Shown here one piece after another: positions 44,447 to 56,946 of a stretch of 64,000 nt of DNA; position 1 is the first letter of the stretch; the number at the start of each line of letters is the position of its first letter. Both the position numbers and the translations under genes were made by a program. The notes under the pieces are model-generated. The model saw nothing but the letters and a program-made list of their open reading frames with translations. It was not told the DNA's origin and ran no database searches. The stretch comes from Silene conica (taxonomy: Eukaryota; Streptophyta; Magnoliopsida; Caryophyllales; Caryophyllaceae). The DNA is taken from the NCBI GenBank assembly GCA_029255685.2, contig CM055316.2:77994861-78058860 (forward strand), written 5' to 3'.

Positions 44447-45281
44447 TTATGCAAAAGCATATGTTTAATTTGGATTACGACATTGCGTCCTCATTGTTTT
44501 ATAAAGGTCTTGAAAATTATCGCGGAACAACAAGACCAGGATCAACAAGCCGAGTGTTTCGCAAGGAAGACTTAAGCTACTTAAGCTAGATTTAATGTTA
44601 TGATGACAAATTTGCCCACCAGTTTGATGGGTATTGTACATATGAAAGTGATTGAATATTAAAATGATTTGTACAATATCAATGATAGATGAACCATTCA
44701 TTACACTAAGTTGACGACTGTTCAAGGTTTTTGTTTTGGGCACTTTACAACGATATAGATTGCAAATGTAACTCGTGGTTCGACTAAACATCTTATTTAC
44801 TGAGAGAAGTGGTGTTGCTCATATCCGTCTGGCTTGGCCGAGTGACATAAATAAACTTAAGTTGCACTAAATTAGGTAACATTACCAACTATTTTACACA
44901 ATCATAAAAGGGTGATAAGTTGATAACTTATATCCGACCCTCTCGTTAGAGTTAACGAAGTCAACTCCACCTAACCCAACCGCCTAATATAATGGTATGA
45001 CCGATATTAATCTGAACGGATCCGCCTTTTATTATTTTGGTATAAACCAAACCTGATATAACCCGACTCGACTACTCTCGTCGCTCGAGTCTTGATGTAT
45101 TAAAAAAATAAAAATAAAAATAATACAAAAATCCTTAGAAGAAGTCAATGACAATATGTGTACCCACTAATCACTATATAATCAAGTCAAACTTGAATCT
45201 CTCTTCTGTCGCCGGTTGATCGTCTTCCGGCTGTCCTACAAATCACCAACCAAACCCTAAATCCCCAATTCCCAAATTCCA

Positions 45282-46511
45282 ATGCCCAATTCCCAGATGA
45301 ACAAAACAATTGATCGATACAGAAAAAGAAAAAAACGATTGAGAAATAACGCACCCAAAAACGACATCGTTTCATCACCAAAATCAACACTTTTTCATCA
45401 TTTTAATTTTGATGAATCTGATCTTCCTGATGAAGTAATCTTTTCCGAAATCCTCACAAGATTACCTGTTAATTCCCTAATTAGATTCAAATTAGTGTCA
45501 AAATCATGGAATTCCCTAATTTCTACCCCTAAGTTTATCAAATCCCATCTGAAACAAACAATTTTGAATCAATTTGTACCCTTTAATTGTGTGTTTATAG
45601 TTTCACCTTATTTCTTTTATATACTTAATTTTGGTGCATATGACAGGTACCCAGATGATCAAAGAGGTGAAAAAGGTTTAATTCATGTTAAAAACCTTAA
45701 TTATAATGATAATGGTGTTAATACTTTCTTAATTGGATCATGTAATGGTTTAATTTGTTTTGGTAGAGGTGGTTCAAGTAATGGATTTCATTATTATTTT
45801 CGGGTTTATAACCCGGTGATGGGTCATTATTGTCATGTTTTAGATCCGTTGGGGAATTTTCAATGGGTTTTAATGTGTGGGTTTGGTTATGTTTCGAGTA
45901 AAGATGATTACTTTCTGTTTGTTGCTGGTCTTCAGAAGAGAAGTTCTGAGATTTTTGTGTATGTTTTTTCGCTAAAGGCGAAAATTTGGAGGAAAATTGG
46001 TGTGTTTAATGAGAATGAATTAACTATTTTCTCTGGTGGTAGAGGGGTTTTGGTTAATGAGACATTGCATTGGGATAGAACCCAAGTTTGGACTCCAAAT
46101 CAGAGGTGTATATGTGGGTTTAATTTGGTTGATGAGACCTTCATAGAGGTGAAAATGCCGGGTGCATTTTCGAGTCGTGGTGGTGGTAATTTGAGTTTTA
46201 AGCTGTGTGAGATAAATGGCTGTTTAGGTGCTTGGATTGTAAATACAAATGGATTGTTGGAAATGTGGGTGTTGAAAGAATATGGAGTATGGGACTCTTG
46301 GATGATCTTGTTTAAAATGGATATGGTTCCGGGTTTTCTTAACTTTCGGGGATGGACTGAAAATGGGAAAGTTTTAGTGCAGACAGACGATGGAAGTCTC
46401 TTGCTTGCGGATCCAAAGTCTAGTCCGACTGAATATGTGTCACTAGTGAAAGATTTGGGTGATATGGATGCACTGAGTTTCGTTCGTAGCCCTGTTTCAC
46501 CCTTATTTTGA
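45282..46511 (+). CDS. F-box protein (FBA-type), SCF ligase substrate adaptor
   Basis: Single-exon frame of 409 aa from ATG 45282. A basic N-terminus (RYRKRKKRLRNN) leads to an F-box at about residues 47-90 (LPDEVIFSEILTRLPVNSLI, RFKLVSKSWNSLIS), the part that binds SKP1 in SCF ubiquitin ligases. The rest resembles the F-box-associated interaction domain, with IGSCNGLICFGRG, YNPVMGHYCHVLDP, GFGYVSSKDDYFLFV and LNETLHW-like (VLVNETLHWDR) words, ending near VKDLGDMDALSF. The substrate cannot be deduced. The family is large and rapidly evolving, and no specific orthologue is proposed. ATG 45282 is the first in frame; MNKT six codons later is an alternative start. Confidence 0.88.
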   Translation: MPNSQMNKTIDRYRKRKKRLRNNAPKNDIVSSPKSTLFHHFNFDESDLPDEVIFSEILTRLPVNSLIRFKLVSKSWNSLISTPKFIKSHLKQTILNQFVPFNCVFIVSPYFFYILNFGAYDRYPDDQRGEKGLIHVKNLNYNDNGVNTFLIGSCNGLICFGRGGSSNGFHYYFRVYNPVMGHYCHVLDPLGNFQWVLMCGFGYVSSKDDYFLFVAGLQKRSSEIFVYVFSLKAKIWRKIGVFNENELTIFSGGRGVLVNETLHWDRTQVWTPNQRCICGFNLVDETFIEVKMPGAFSSRGGGNLSFKLCEINGCLGAWIVNTNGLLEMWVLKEYGVWDSWMILFKMDMVPGFLNFRGWTENGKVLVQTDDGSLLLADPKSSPTEYVSLVKDLGDMDALSFVRSPVSPLF

Positions 46512-49500
46512 ACATTCCGAAATTGTCAGCTAGAATGAGTGCGTCAAGCATATAATCTAAGCTACTGCCATGGTTCTGCTCCATTCTTAGCTCGTTTGTG
46601 GATATTTGCTTGTACAAATAACATGGAATTGGTGCATCAATTAGTTCCTAGACTATTTTTCAAACTTTGTAAGCATTTGTGTATTCTACTTTTTAGTTTC
46701 AGTCATCCGTTCCCTTCCCCTAAGCACAAAGAATCAAGGGGGAAAAAGTCGAAAATGTGAAATGAAAATCTTCTTGTATTATTGTGCTATGGGGATTAGA
46801 TGGGCAAGGATTTCCTCTTATGCTGTTGGAGTACTCAAATTTCTGTATGTGATGTATTTATGTACATTTAACTTCATATATATAGGCCATGAAAAGCGAT
46901 TTTTGCTGCTCACTCTTTGTTCGTCAGTCTCTGGACTATTGCTCTTCTTGTTCCATTGCTTAGATCATCTGATTGTTAGTTCCTCTTCCTTCTGATTGTT
47001 GTTTTGTTACATTAACTGTTTTTACATTTTCTGTCATGAACTTAAGATGATGATGTTTTCTATAGCATGAAAAGTAGATTGTTTCATATCAAGTTGAAGA
47101 CCATCTTTGTTGCCGAACACTGTGAACTTCAACTTATTGGATTCTGCAATGGATTATTGTGTTCAGCTTCGAGTTCTGGTAACGTTTATCCTATGGAACA
47201 ACCCCATAAGTAGAAAACTACAGAAATATCACTCATGCTTTGAGTCTAGCAACTCTTAAACTACCAAGCATTAGAATTTTTTAGGGATTTGGTTTTGTGT
47301 CTTCTAGAGTTGTAGAGATTATAAGGTTGTAGGATTATAAAATTGCCTGAAACCCTAGTCATCAAAAGTTCATGTCTTCTCTTAAAGGACCCAAACATGG
47401 CGAAAACTTGGTAATGAGAATCACTTACGTGTCTTCTCGTTGAGAAGCTAGGTGGTTTATCGCAGGAGATGATGAGACTGGTCGACATTCCAGTTCTCAG
47501 ACGATAAGTAGTTTGGCTAATGAGAGTATTCATTAGCTTGCAGTCTTGCAGAGTTGCAGGTAAATACAAGATAAAATTCCTGACATGAGCCTTGTTGCTT
47601 TTGGTTTAGTACTAGAGACAATTAAACATAATCTGTCATCTTAACCTTGGCTGTAATAGAGACGGAGTAGAAGTTCTCGTGTGTCTTGGCTGGTTGATCG
47701 AGGACCCCAGAAAGATGAATACAATCTGGGGGCACCGACATTTGAAGCTAAGCAACTGCCGAGACTTGATCACGTACAGGGATGGGTAAATTCTCGGTTC
47801 AACTGTGTACAGGGGCGCCCACTCTAGGGATGTGTGCCCGACCCTGGTTCTAATCCAATGAAGTATACTTAATTAGTTGGTTGTTCCGAGCCTAATTTTA
47901 ACTTTGGCATGGAGGAGTTGCCTGAAGTAGTTATTATTTCACTACTGCCAACTTTTGGGTCATCCATCAAGACGAGCCATTTTCAGATCACGAGTCGTTT
48001 TGAGCTGGTTTAGCCGAGTTCGTTATGGCTCACCAAATTTTCAGTTCTATCACGTCGGGTTTCATATAATTCTGGTCGAGTCATCTTATGTCAGCTTTAC
48101 TTTGTAATGTTAATTCGTACATTACTTGGATCAAGTAAAAGTTTCCGAAATAAATGGAAATTCATTCGAGAGATATAGTTAAGCTTTACATAAAATATCG
48201 AAGCAAGTGTATTTATGTCCGATCATCGAGCATAGACATATATTCGGGTAACAAGTAACAGCTTGTGTCGTACTCGGACAGTCGTACATGTTTTCATGAT
48301 TATTACAGATCTTGTCATAGTACTCTTAGTGAATTTAGTTATAGAACACCTGTAGTAGTTGGTCCTCCACACTCAAGGAGTTTTAAGACCCTACACATGA
48401 ATACATGATGGACCATTACCAAAATCAACTTCAATTCAATGGTCCATTTCTCCTTCATTCATCACTTACCATCAATCCAAAACCTTTCCTTCTTGTCATC
48501 ATTTCTCTACCAACTCGGTTTTCCGTCATAGCACCGTCTAATGATGATGCAATTAGTCTTACTTCACACGGGTCATTTTGGTTTGAAACAATAAAACAAA
48601 ATTTTGTACACAAGTTATTGTAAGCTGTAACCTCGGCTGTTCCATTGTGGCTACATTTAATCACAAAATGGTCACATATGCCGACAAAAAGCGGCCGTCT
48701 GAAGCAAGAGTTTACAATGATGAAAAGCCCTAATTATCTTACCACTTCTCATTTTTACCTACTCTATCTCTGTATTAGAGAAAAAGGTTGGAGAGAAGAT
48801 CGGAAAGAGAAGATTCTTAACAAAACTCCTTTCGTTACTTTTATCGGCGTAAACTTTTTAGTAAAGATATTTGGGGTGAAAGCTATTGAAAAAGACACAA
48901 AAATGTCCCATTTGATTTGTGTCAAGTTGATATACTAGTATAGTCTTTTTGTTTGCTTTAATTTGTTTATGTAGTACTAAGCCAAAATCCCAATTGAAGT
49001 TTCTTGTAGTTGAAACTTTAAAGATTCCAAATTCCTCATCTCTATTAACTTATTCATGTCAATTATTAGATACCATCTTTTCAATCATCTCAAAGGAAAC
49101 AAACCTACCTTAGCCTTAGCCTCAATTCTCCAATTATATCTATGAATTGTGGGTCAATTGTCAATTGTCAATTTGTCACCATAATATGCTTTGGCCTTTA
49201 GCACCCCTATCACTTTGTGGGGAGAATCGAGTTCGGTTCAATTCAACTCCGCTCGATCTGACTCTTACTTCAGCTTCATTTAGTTCAGCGTAACTTCTAT
49301 TTAGTTCGGTTTAATTCAGCTCCGCTCGATCTAACTCTTACTTCAGCTTCATTTAATTCAGCTTAATTTTTGTTTTGTTTAGTTCAATTCAACTCCGCTC
49401 GATCTAACTCTTACTTCAGCTTCATTTAATTCAGCTTAACTTCTGTTTAGTTTAGTTTAATTCAGTTCATATCGACTGGAATCCAAGTATTATCCATCCT

Positions 49501-49888
49501 TTTCATGAGGATAAAAGCGTAAAAATAAAATACCCGAAACACAAAAGCTTAACTAAAAACCGCATATATTTATCATTTCAATGCTTACAGGTTTATGGTT
49601 AAGATAGTAGTAGCATCTTAAGTATTATTCCAACCAGTATATACAAAAACTAAGCTAAGAAGAGACTGATTATGCTAAATCTGCAAAGTACTTTATTACA
49701 ATGAATAAGAGATTCAACCTACTATTTTTGCTTCATTTTTCGGGGACTGATACCATGGGAGATAGCTACTCCATATGCTATACCAGTAAGCCACTACGAT
49801 ATCATTCCATTCCATACATTCTCGACCTCTATCTAAGTCGGACCAACGTCCTGGTGATTGACAGTTTTGACACTCAGTATCGATGAAC
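46512..49888. other. Intergenic between F-box and CCT genes
   Basis: Contains the F-box 3' UTR, then low-complexity and AT-rich sequence with no recognisable gene. The only clear structure is the 73-bp tandem repeat at 49237-49455. Small frames at 46762, 48405 and 48645 lack any family features. Confidence 0.5.
49237..49455. repeat. 73-bp minisatellite, three units
   Basis: The word CTCCGCTCGATCT recurs at 49247, 49320 and 49393, exactly 73 bases apart, each followed by (G/A)ACTCTTACTTCAGCTTCATTTA. Units differ at a few positions. Confidence 0.9.
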
Positions 49889-52800
49889 TCAATGTTTCTT
49901 GCAACTGTCTGTCTCCTCAGTCTTCGCAAATCTTCCACGTACCCTTGGCTGACTGTCGGCTAGAGCCTTCCTGCAAGCATACTGCGCCATACAAATAGGT
50001 TAAGACACATTGCTTCCATGAAGTTAATGACTGGTTATTGTTTTCTTGTAGTAGCATATTTGGGTAATTAATCGCGTTAAAACTAAAAAGATTTGACCTT
50101 TCGAGAGAAGTAAAAATCAATGATGAATGTGCAGAGATAAAATTACATTAATTTTCCTGCCAAAGTTTCTCCTTGATTTCTTCTCTCTGTAACGGGAAAG
50201 TTTCTGCAGGCGATCTTCAGAGGTGCAGTTGCCGATCAGAAGTGACCGCTGGAGAGGCGAATGCACACTTATATTGTTACTATTCCCGAGACCCTGCCAT
50301 ACAGAAATAAATGAATAAAATAAATAAAAGTTGCAGGATCAATGACTTCCCATCTTGTTGGCTGGTCTAATGAGCTACGGAGTATATTAATCATTCAGGC
50401 ATACGAGAGTCGTGCACCATGGCATATACAACAGTCTTAGACATGATTTAAGTTTCGATCACTGACTGTCAAACAGTTAGGGTATGGGTTGAGGGACACA
50501 AAAAACAACGAGTTTAAAACTTAGCATCATTGAACACCATAATGATTCATATAAGAAATATGTTACTGCCTTTGTCATGATGCACCCCGGTTTGGCCTGT
50601 CGACGTGTCAAGTGCCAGATACGGTCCATACCCAAATCCTTGACTGTCATGACGAATACAGGTTCAGCCCAAAGTGAAGAGTCAGAGTAACAAATCATAT
50701 GGGACATTTCAGAAAAATTAATAAAATTCATCATTGAGAAGTATGAGAACTTCATCTTACCTTTATGTCTCCTTCACTGAATGCTCTCCGCATCCCGTAC
50801 GAACCTGAAAAATCCATTTCAGGGAAATCTAAGAAATTCGGCCTCACAGTGGTTCCGCTTGCCAATTCCATTGAGCTTAAAGAATCTGAGCTATCACTTT
50901 CTGTAAATGCCAAGTCGGGAAGCATTTTATTTTCATCAATCTGGACCTCATTTGTCATCATCATCAGGGGAAATTTGATATCATGGATATCAGACACTGC
51001 TGTTTCTATCGATGTTTTCTCAAGTAGTTCTTTCCCACAACCATCAAACGCATCACAGAAAAGCTGCTCGTTTTGCATGGACTGCATATCACTAATTTTA
51101 AGGCTTGAAGGCGGCATGACATCATCCCCACAAGACGTCATTCCAAGAGCAACTGTCATCATTGGATCAAGTTGTTCCATTGGTTCTTCAATTATCAGCT
51201 CTGGCGCGTTAAATAGATCACCTTCGCATCCCAAATCATAGTCTGAGATGGCCGAGGTTGTAATAATGCTGTCCTGAAATACAGATAACGATTATGCAAG
51301 AAACAGGTTTGATATTAGATCCAAATACAAAGACTTGTTTAAATCCACCCTACACTGCAGTACTGTTACATAATCGTTCATATCCAAATGACAAGGATCA
51401 CAGCTCAAAGTCTAGAACGATGAGGACGACATATAAATTCGCAGCACAATTATATACATTTAAGGCAGATCTCCAAAACACGGCACATCATGATCTACTA
51501 AAGGTACTTGTGCAATTTGCAGTAGCCCCAACAGTCTCATACTCATTACTCATGGAGCTATAATCCAAACTTTTACCACCACAGAAGCTGAACTACAGTT
51601 CCAAATGCAGACAACAATGCTCAAACCTAGACAACTTAGCTGAAGCCATCGAACGACACTACTCATGACTTAACTTTAGACAACTGTCGGAATCCAGTTT
51701 CCCTCACGGCCCTCCTTTCGTCAAAAAAATGTGAGTCCTAGTTTGACATGAAATTATGAAGTTACCAACACTGTAAGGGGTATGAAGTCATGTCCTTTAC
51801 ACCATCAAAGGATAATGATCTTTAATTAATGAAGGTTTTTTAACATGATCTAGACCATATACTCGTAGATATACCACATCAGTCGTCCGATCAGATCAAT
51901 GCAAGATCAATTATCAAAATAGCAAGAATTCATCTGAGTTGTAGCATCAACAAGCTTTCCACTTTAGGTCCTCTTTGTCGAAAACTTTCCACATTCGACA
52001 AAATCACATCTTTGATAGCTTACCACTACAATCATCCCAATTCAACTAGATTGAGACAGAAAAAAGCTATCAATTACACCCCTAAAATACACTATCCGCG
52101 ATTTGTGGCCTAACCAAACCCGATTTCCTCAATCTATAAAGCCCTCTTTGCTCAACTTCACTTTTACCAAATTTGGCTAAAACACAACCACTTACTCCTA
52201 TACTACTTCTACAAAGCTTAAAAGCTTATTTGAAATTACTTTTACCTAATACTCCGTATTGACTATTGTTTTTGGATCAGTGGAGTGTAAAAGTAGTTCT
52301 AAACAACACAAAGTCTTCTTAATGGAAAAGAGAATAAAGCACACATTAGCTATGCTATGAAATCATTGTCTTACAACTATCTTCAAAGGTCAATCCTCCA
52401 TAAACCCGAAAAGACTCCACTTTCCCAAAATTAACAAAAAATATTGAGGTTTATGAATCAAATCAGGGATTTACTAACTACTTGTATAAGCAATCATAAC
52501 ATCACATCAGCAGCCTTACATAGATTAAATCAATTAAATCATCAATAAACACTTCATAAGCTAAATGCAATATAATTAGTTAGTCTCGTGTAAGACGGTT
52601 CTACAAATCACAAGAAAATCATGACTTTATTAGTCTAGAACTAGTTACCAAAGAACCCATTTTGCAATATTCTTGTGTAATAATCATATTTAGTCTTGGG
52701 TGAGACGGTTTTACCACAAGAAACTAGTTATCAAAAGAACCCGTTCCACAATATACTTGTGTAAGACAGTCTCGCATACTTACAATGACCCACATGACCA

Positions 52801-53020
52801 TTTCATCATCAAACTTAAAAAGACTATAACTTTGATCAACCCATAAAAACTAAAAACATGGGTATCAAAATTAATCACAAAAAGATTAAAACTTTGAACA
52901 GAAAAGACAGATTACCAATGAAGCAGAGGGTTTCTGAGAGTAACAGAAGTCATCTAATTGCTGAATTTCATGAGAAAAGTTCTGAAAATATGGGAACATT
53001 AAACCAGTTTCAGCATACAT
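49889..53020 (-). CDS. CCT-motif family protein (CONSTANS-like C-terminal domain)
   Basis: Four exons: 53020-52916, 51273-50761, 50293-50147, 49981-49889 (858 nt, 285 aa), GT/AG and phase 0 throughout. The N-terminal two thirds are acidic and low in order (EEPMEQLDP, ESDSSDSLSSMELASG), suitable for transactivation. The conserved segment GSYGMRRAFSEGDIK leads into GLGNSNNISVHSPLQR and a CCT motif (about 237-278: LSRYREKKSRRNFGRKIN, YACRKALADSQPRVRGRFAK), split by the last intron. CCT domains mediate nuclear import and binding to NF-Y subunits or DNA; without B-boxes or a receiver domain this is a CMF-type regulator. Intron 1 is 1.64 kb. The first exon (MYAETGLMFPYF) is short, so its start is the least certain part of the model. 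Confidence 0.85.
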
Positions 53021-53408
53021 TTTTAAGTTTTACTGTTTTAGTAATGTAAATTCTACTAAATGTGATTTGCAGCAAAATGGTGGCTAAATAAGAGTAGAAA
53101 GAGAATCTGAATTCTGAAATGAAATGGGGTGGTTAGTTGATATAGGGATGTGTGCAAGGATGGGGAGGGATTTATAGAAGGGAAAGTAGTGTGGAATTTT
53201 ATAGGAAAATTACAAAATGGGAGTGGAAATACATTAAAATAATGTTGAGATGTTTAATATTTTGGGTGTTAGTGATGAACAGTACAGTAAAACGACAAAG
53301 GCATAAAGGGCAATCGACTCAAAATGATGCACTGTCAAACATGTCCCTTACCATGCTCTTATTTTATTATTTTACTACAAATTCTTGCTGAAGACGGAAC
53401 AAATTAAC
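53021..53408 (-). promoter_or_regulatory. 5' leader and promoter region of the CCT gene
   Basis: Immediately upstream of the CCT start codon (minus strand). It contains a T/C-rich leader (TTCTCTTTCTACTCTTATTT near 53100), plausible as 5' UTR. No TATA box was selected with confidence. Confidence 0.35.
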
Positions 53409-53410
53409 TA

Positions 53411-53607
53411 CTCCCTCCGAGTCATAGTAACGGTTCCTTTACCTTTGTGTACAAAAAATAAGGAAATGATTCTAAATCACACAAAATACCCTACCCCACA
53501 CTGAATTGATTTTGGACCACAAAAAAGTTACTAAAAATGGAAAGAGGAATCATCACTAAACTCGCACCAAAAAGGAAGTAAGAACCATTACTCCGACTCG
53601 GAGGGAG
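53411..53607. mobile_element. Stowaway-like MITE (197 bp)
   Basis: Inverted ends CTCCCTCCGAGTC and GACTCGGAGGGAG, flanked by TA on both sides (53409-53410, 53608-53609): the classic Stowaway (Tc1/mariner) signature. It lies upstream of the CCT gene. Confidence 0.92.
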
Positions 53608-53609
53608 TA

Positions 53610-56271
53610 TTTCGTAGGATAAAAGAGAGAAAAAATAAAACGTTAAAAGATACGGATTAATGAAGTAAGTTGTTTATTAGTAATTAAGTAAGACGTGTTG
53701 TTGAATTATTAAGTTTAATACTTTTTCTGAAATTATATGTTTCGACGATATTATTAGGGTTTATGGGTGTTGGATGGCACAGTGTTCGACGTCAGCGTTG
53801 GGCGGAGGTCAAGTGCTGGTGGTGGTGATCGGTGTCGGATTTGAATAAAGTTGTTGATTGTGTTTCGACGTTGTATTGGTGTTATTGTTTGTGTTTTAAT
53901 GTTTGTCTATAGTTGTATGGTTGTGTCGTTTGTTTTCATTTTTTTATTAATTAGTTTATTTTTTAAAAAATTATAATAATTCCGGCGGGTGGGGTGATGG
54001 TCTGATTGGTGGTGGTGAATGGATGGGGTCACATGGATTTAGTGGTGAAGGGGGTTAGCCAAGGAGAGAAAAAATTAATTTGGTAGGGATAGTATGGTAA
54101 AAAGAGTATGTTAAAGAGTAAAATCTGTGTGTAAACAAGCACGTCCCATTTAAATTAGGTGATATTTCATTTTTTTTAACATTATACATTCGTGGTAAAT
54201 TATTCATGATAGCCACGGTTATAAAGAAGAATTTGTCATATTAATATATGTGTTTGTCTTATAATAGATCAACTATTGTTTTATTACGAGCATCTATAAT
54301 AGGTGGATAACATCACAGCTCAATGAAAAATCACAACTACAATTTTATTATATTTTATTTTTTTATATATAGTTGATCTCGTTCTGAATTCCCGTTTAAT
54401 GACATTTTAAAAAATTCACTTGTTGTTTATGAGTTCGTTACCTTGTAAGTGGTGCCCTTATTTTTCTAGCAGAAAATTATGACTGATCTTGTCTTTTAGC
54501 CACGAATTCAACCCATGACAACTTTCTTTCAAGTTACTCGTAATAATCATCTTAACAAAACTACGATTAGGAAAAAAATACACAAATTCTTATTTGCAAC
54601 CGCACTATCCGTCGCAAGCTTGTGACGGATACCGTTTTCTCTCACAAAATACCCACTTTTTCTCTTTTTCCAACACCCTTTCTACACTAACTCATTTTCT
54701 ATTCATTTTATCTCACAAAATATCCGTCACAAATGTGACCCGTCGCAAGCAAAACTTACTAAAAAAAATATTATAGTCTAAATCTTACGGTTCTCAATTA
54801 AAATTCCAAATGACGTTTTTCATATATAACTCTTATAGTATGAATTGGAAAAAGTAAGTTATTAATTTTAAAAAAGTTTAAATTTTATTTAGTTTAGTTC
54901 AATTCAATATAAAAAACTTAGACATAAATACATTAAGATAATTTTAGTCAAATTTGAGACTATTATTAATGCCAACTTGGTAGTTTATTTAAACCCGAAA
55001 ACTTCCATTAGTCCCTTAGTTATCTTAACATTTAAACCGGAACAATTTATGGACACATGATAAAATAGTAGTGTTATGACGCGTGAGATTTAGACCATAT
55101 TTGGTAAACGACGGATTAATATTGACAGAAGCAGATTTAAAAAGTAGATTTGACTAGCAGAATCATTTAGCGGGTTTGACTAGCAGATTTATTTAGCAGA
55201 ATTATTTTAGAGGTGTTTGTAATTCAAAGTTTCGGATGAGGAGATTCTTTAACATCTTTTTAAAATGACAAATAAGTACCAGAACAAATTATGTATTTAA
55301 TATATAAAAGGAAGGTCAAATCTTTTTTAACGAGGTAAAGAAGATAATATTTTTTCTTTCTAATCCCTAATCTAATATGGTGGTGGAAGCCGCATATTGC
55401 AAAATAACATATTTAATCCTAATATATCATTTCAATGTCATTAACCAAACCCTTTAAATAGCATATTCGAAAGTCAAACATGCAAAATCTCTCGAATATG
55501 CTGGATTCTGGCCAATATGCCATTTACCAAACAGAGTTTTGCTTAAATACAAAATGTTAATATACTTTGATAACATAATTATATACTTTATTTAATTTGC
55601 AGGATCGCCCGATTATTCCTATTTGATTCTAAGGATCCAGATCCTGACAACACTAATAACCGCCAAACTCGTTTTTATTATTAATTGAAGTGAAGAAAAA
55701 TTTAACCGACATCGTCTAAAAAAACGAGGAAATTAGAGATAAAATATAGCTCAAGATGTGGTTAGCTTCTAGAGTCTAGACCACTAACAATAGCCATCAA
55801 TTTTTGAGAATAAGAAACAATTTTTCTTGCAATAATTTAAGTAAATAAATGCAAGCAGCCGTAAGATATTTGATGTATAATTAATCAATCAAATAATATT
55901 GGAAAGGGACGTTGGTTGTTTATGGAAAAACAAAATAGTTTTGCAGTCCAAATTGTTTGAAATATAAGAGATTGCATTGGTTATAATCATATGCTACGTA
56001 CTTCATTGTCACCTACTCTCTCCTTCTCATTTACCAACCTTAGCACATGCCATCAACAATCTTGCTTCAATTGCATGATGCATGCATTTACACAAATTAT
56101 ATTCCAGATTTCTTTTTTGTATTTAAGCTTCCAAAATGATAATAATGGCATCTTTCAAGGATCTAGAGTCTATACTCTAGAGGAGCCTACATAGGTTAAT
56201 CACAGCACAAATTCGGATTTAACTTAATGAAGACGGATAGTGTCCCTCTCACAAAATGCAAGTGACACGAC
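53610..56271. other. Gene-poor AT-rich region with one MITE
   Basis: No gene recognised. Contains MITE family B copy 2 (54586-54772). Between 55090 and 55530 the opposed words ATTTGGTAAACG and CCATTTACCAAAC suggest another old MITE without a clear border. Confidence 0.45.
54586..54772. mobile_element. MITE family B, copy 2 (reverse orientation)
   Basis: Read in reverse it starts AGTAAGTTTTGCTTGCGACG, continues through TTTTGTGAGATAAAATGAAT and GAGAGAAAACGGTATCCGTC, and ends CAAATAAGAATTTGTG, parallel to copy 1 at 7698. Possible TA duplication at the borders. Confidence 0.6.
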
Positions 56272-56498
56272 CAGGGGCGAAACCACCTTGTAGTAAGGGG
56301 TGGCGGCCACTACCCCAAACTTAAACAAATTGGTTTAAAAGACAGATTTTTCCTATAAATGTGCAATAAACAATTTGTGGTTCAATGGTAAGCATTTTGG
56401 TTTCCTACTTATTGTCCCAAGTTCGAACCCCACTACTTGCATTTTTCCTTTTTAATTTTTTTTGCTACCCCAAATAGTCATCCCTGGGTTCGCCCCTG
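56272..56498. mobile_element. hAT-type MITE with tRNA-like core (227 bp)
   Basis: Perfect 10-bp inverted ends CAGGGGCGAA / TTCGCCCCTG and a perfect 8-bp target duplication GACACGAC (56264-56271, 56499-56506). The centre (about 56370-56432) reads TTTGTGGTTCAATGGTAAGC, then CAAGTTCGAACCCCACT, like a tRNA A box and B box. Confidence 0.88.
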
Positions 56499-56752
56499 GA
56501 CACGACCTATGAAATGCTCTATTTTTCTCCATTTGTGTTCCCATTTGCCTTGTTGGGAAAGAGATGCATCCGTCTTCAGCTTGTGATGAATAAGACTCTT
56601 TATTAGGTTAATAGAAAAATTATTACCGATAATATTACTGTATTTTTTTATGAGATAAAATGAGGATGTTTAATTAGTAAAGGCAAGATTATTTTTAAAA
56701 TTATTCAAAGTTTTAAAATTCGGTCACATTAGTTTTTCACAAACTTTTATCG

Positions 56753-56946
56753 CTCCCTCCGATTTCTTGTGTTGTTCCCTCTTCATTTTGACACAAAATA
56801 AGGAAATTAATTTGGATCACACAATATATACGATGCCACATGAAATTAATTTTTGACCACACATTGTTGTCCAAAAGAGGAAAGAGGGAACATCAATGTT
56901 ATTAGACCAAAATGGAAAGAGGAACAACACAGAAAATCGGAGGGAG
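56753..56946. mobile_element. Stowaway-like MITE, second copy
   Basis: Starts CTCCCTCCGATTT and ends AAATCGGAGGGAG followed by TA. The interior words (GTTGTTCCCTCTTCATTTTG and its inverse near 56925) make it nearly palindromic. Confidence 0.8.

Noticed and set aside
42521-44791. Minus-strand frames within and just after the PPR gene
   Set aside because: Shadows of the 641-codon PPR frame or of its 3' UTR; no independent features.
46539-48938. Small plus-strand frames downstream of the F-box gene
   Set aside because: Low-complexity translations with no recognisable domain and no splice or promoter support.
49237-49455. Regularly spaced repeats considered as a CRISPR-like array
   Set aside because: The units are contiguous 73-bp tandem copies without spacers, in a plant nuclear context.
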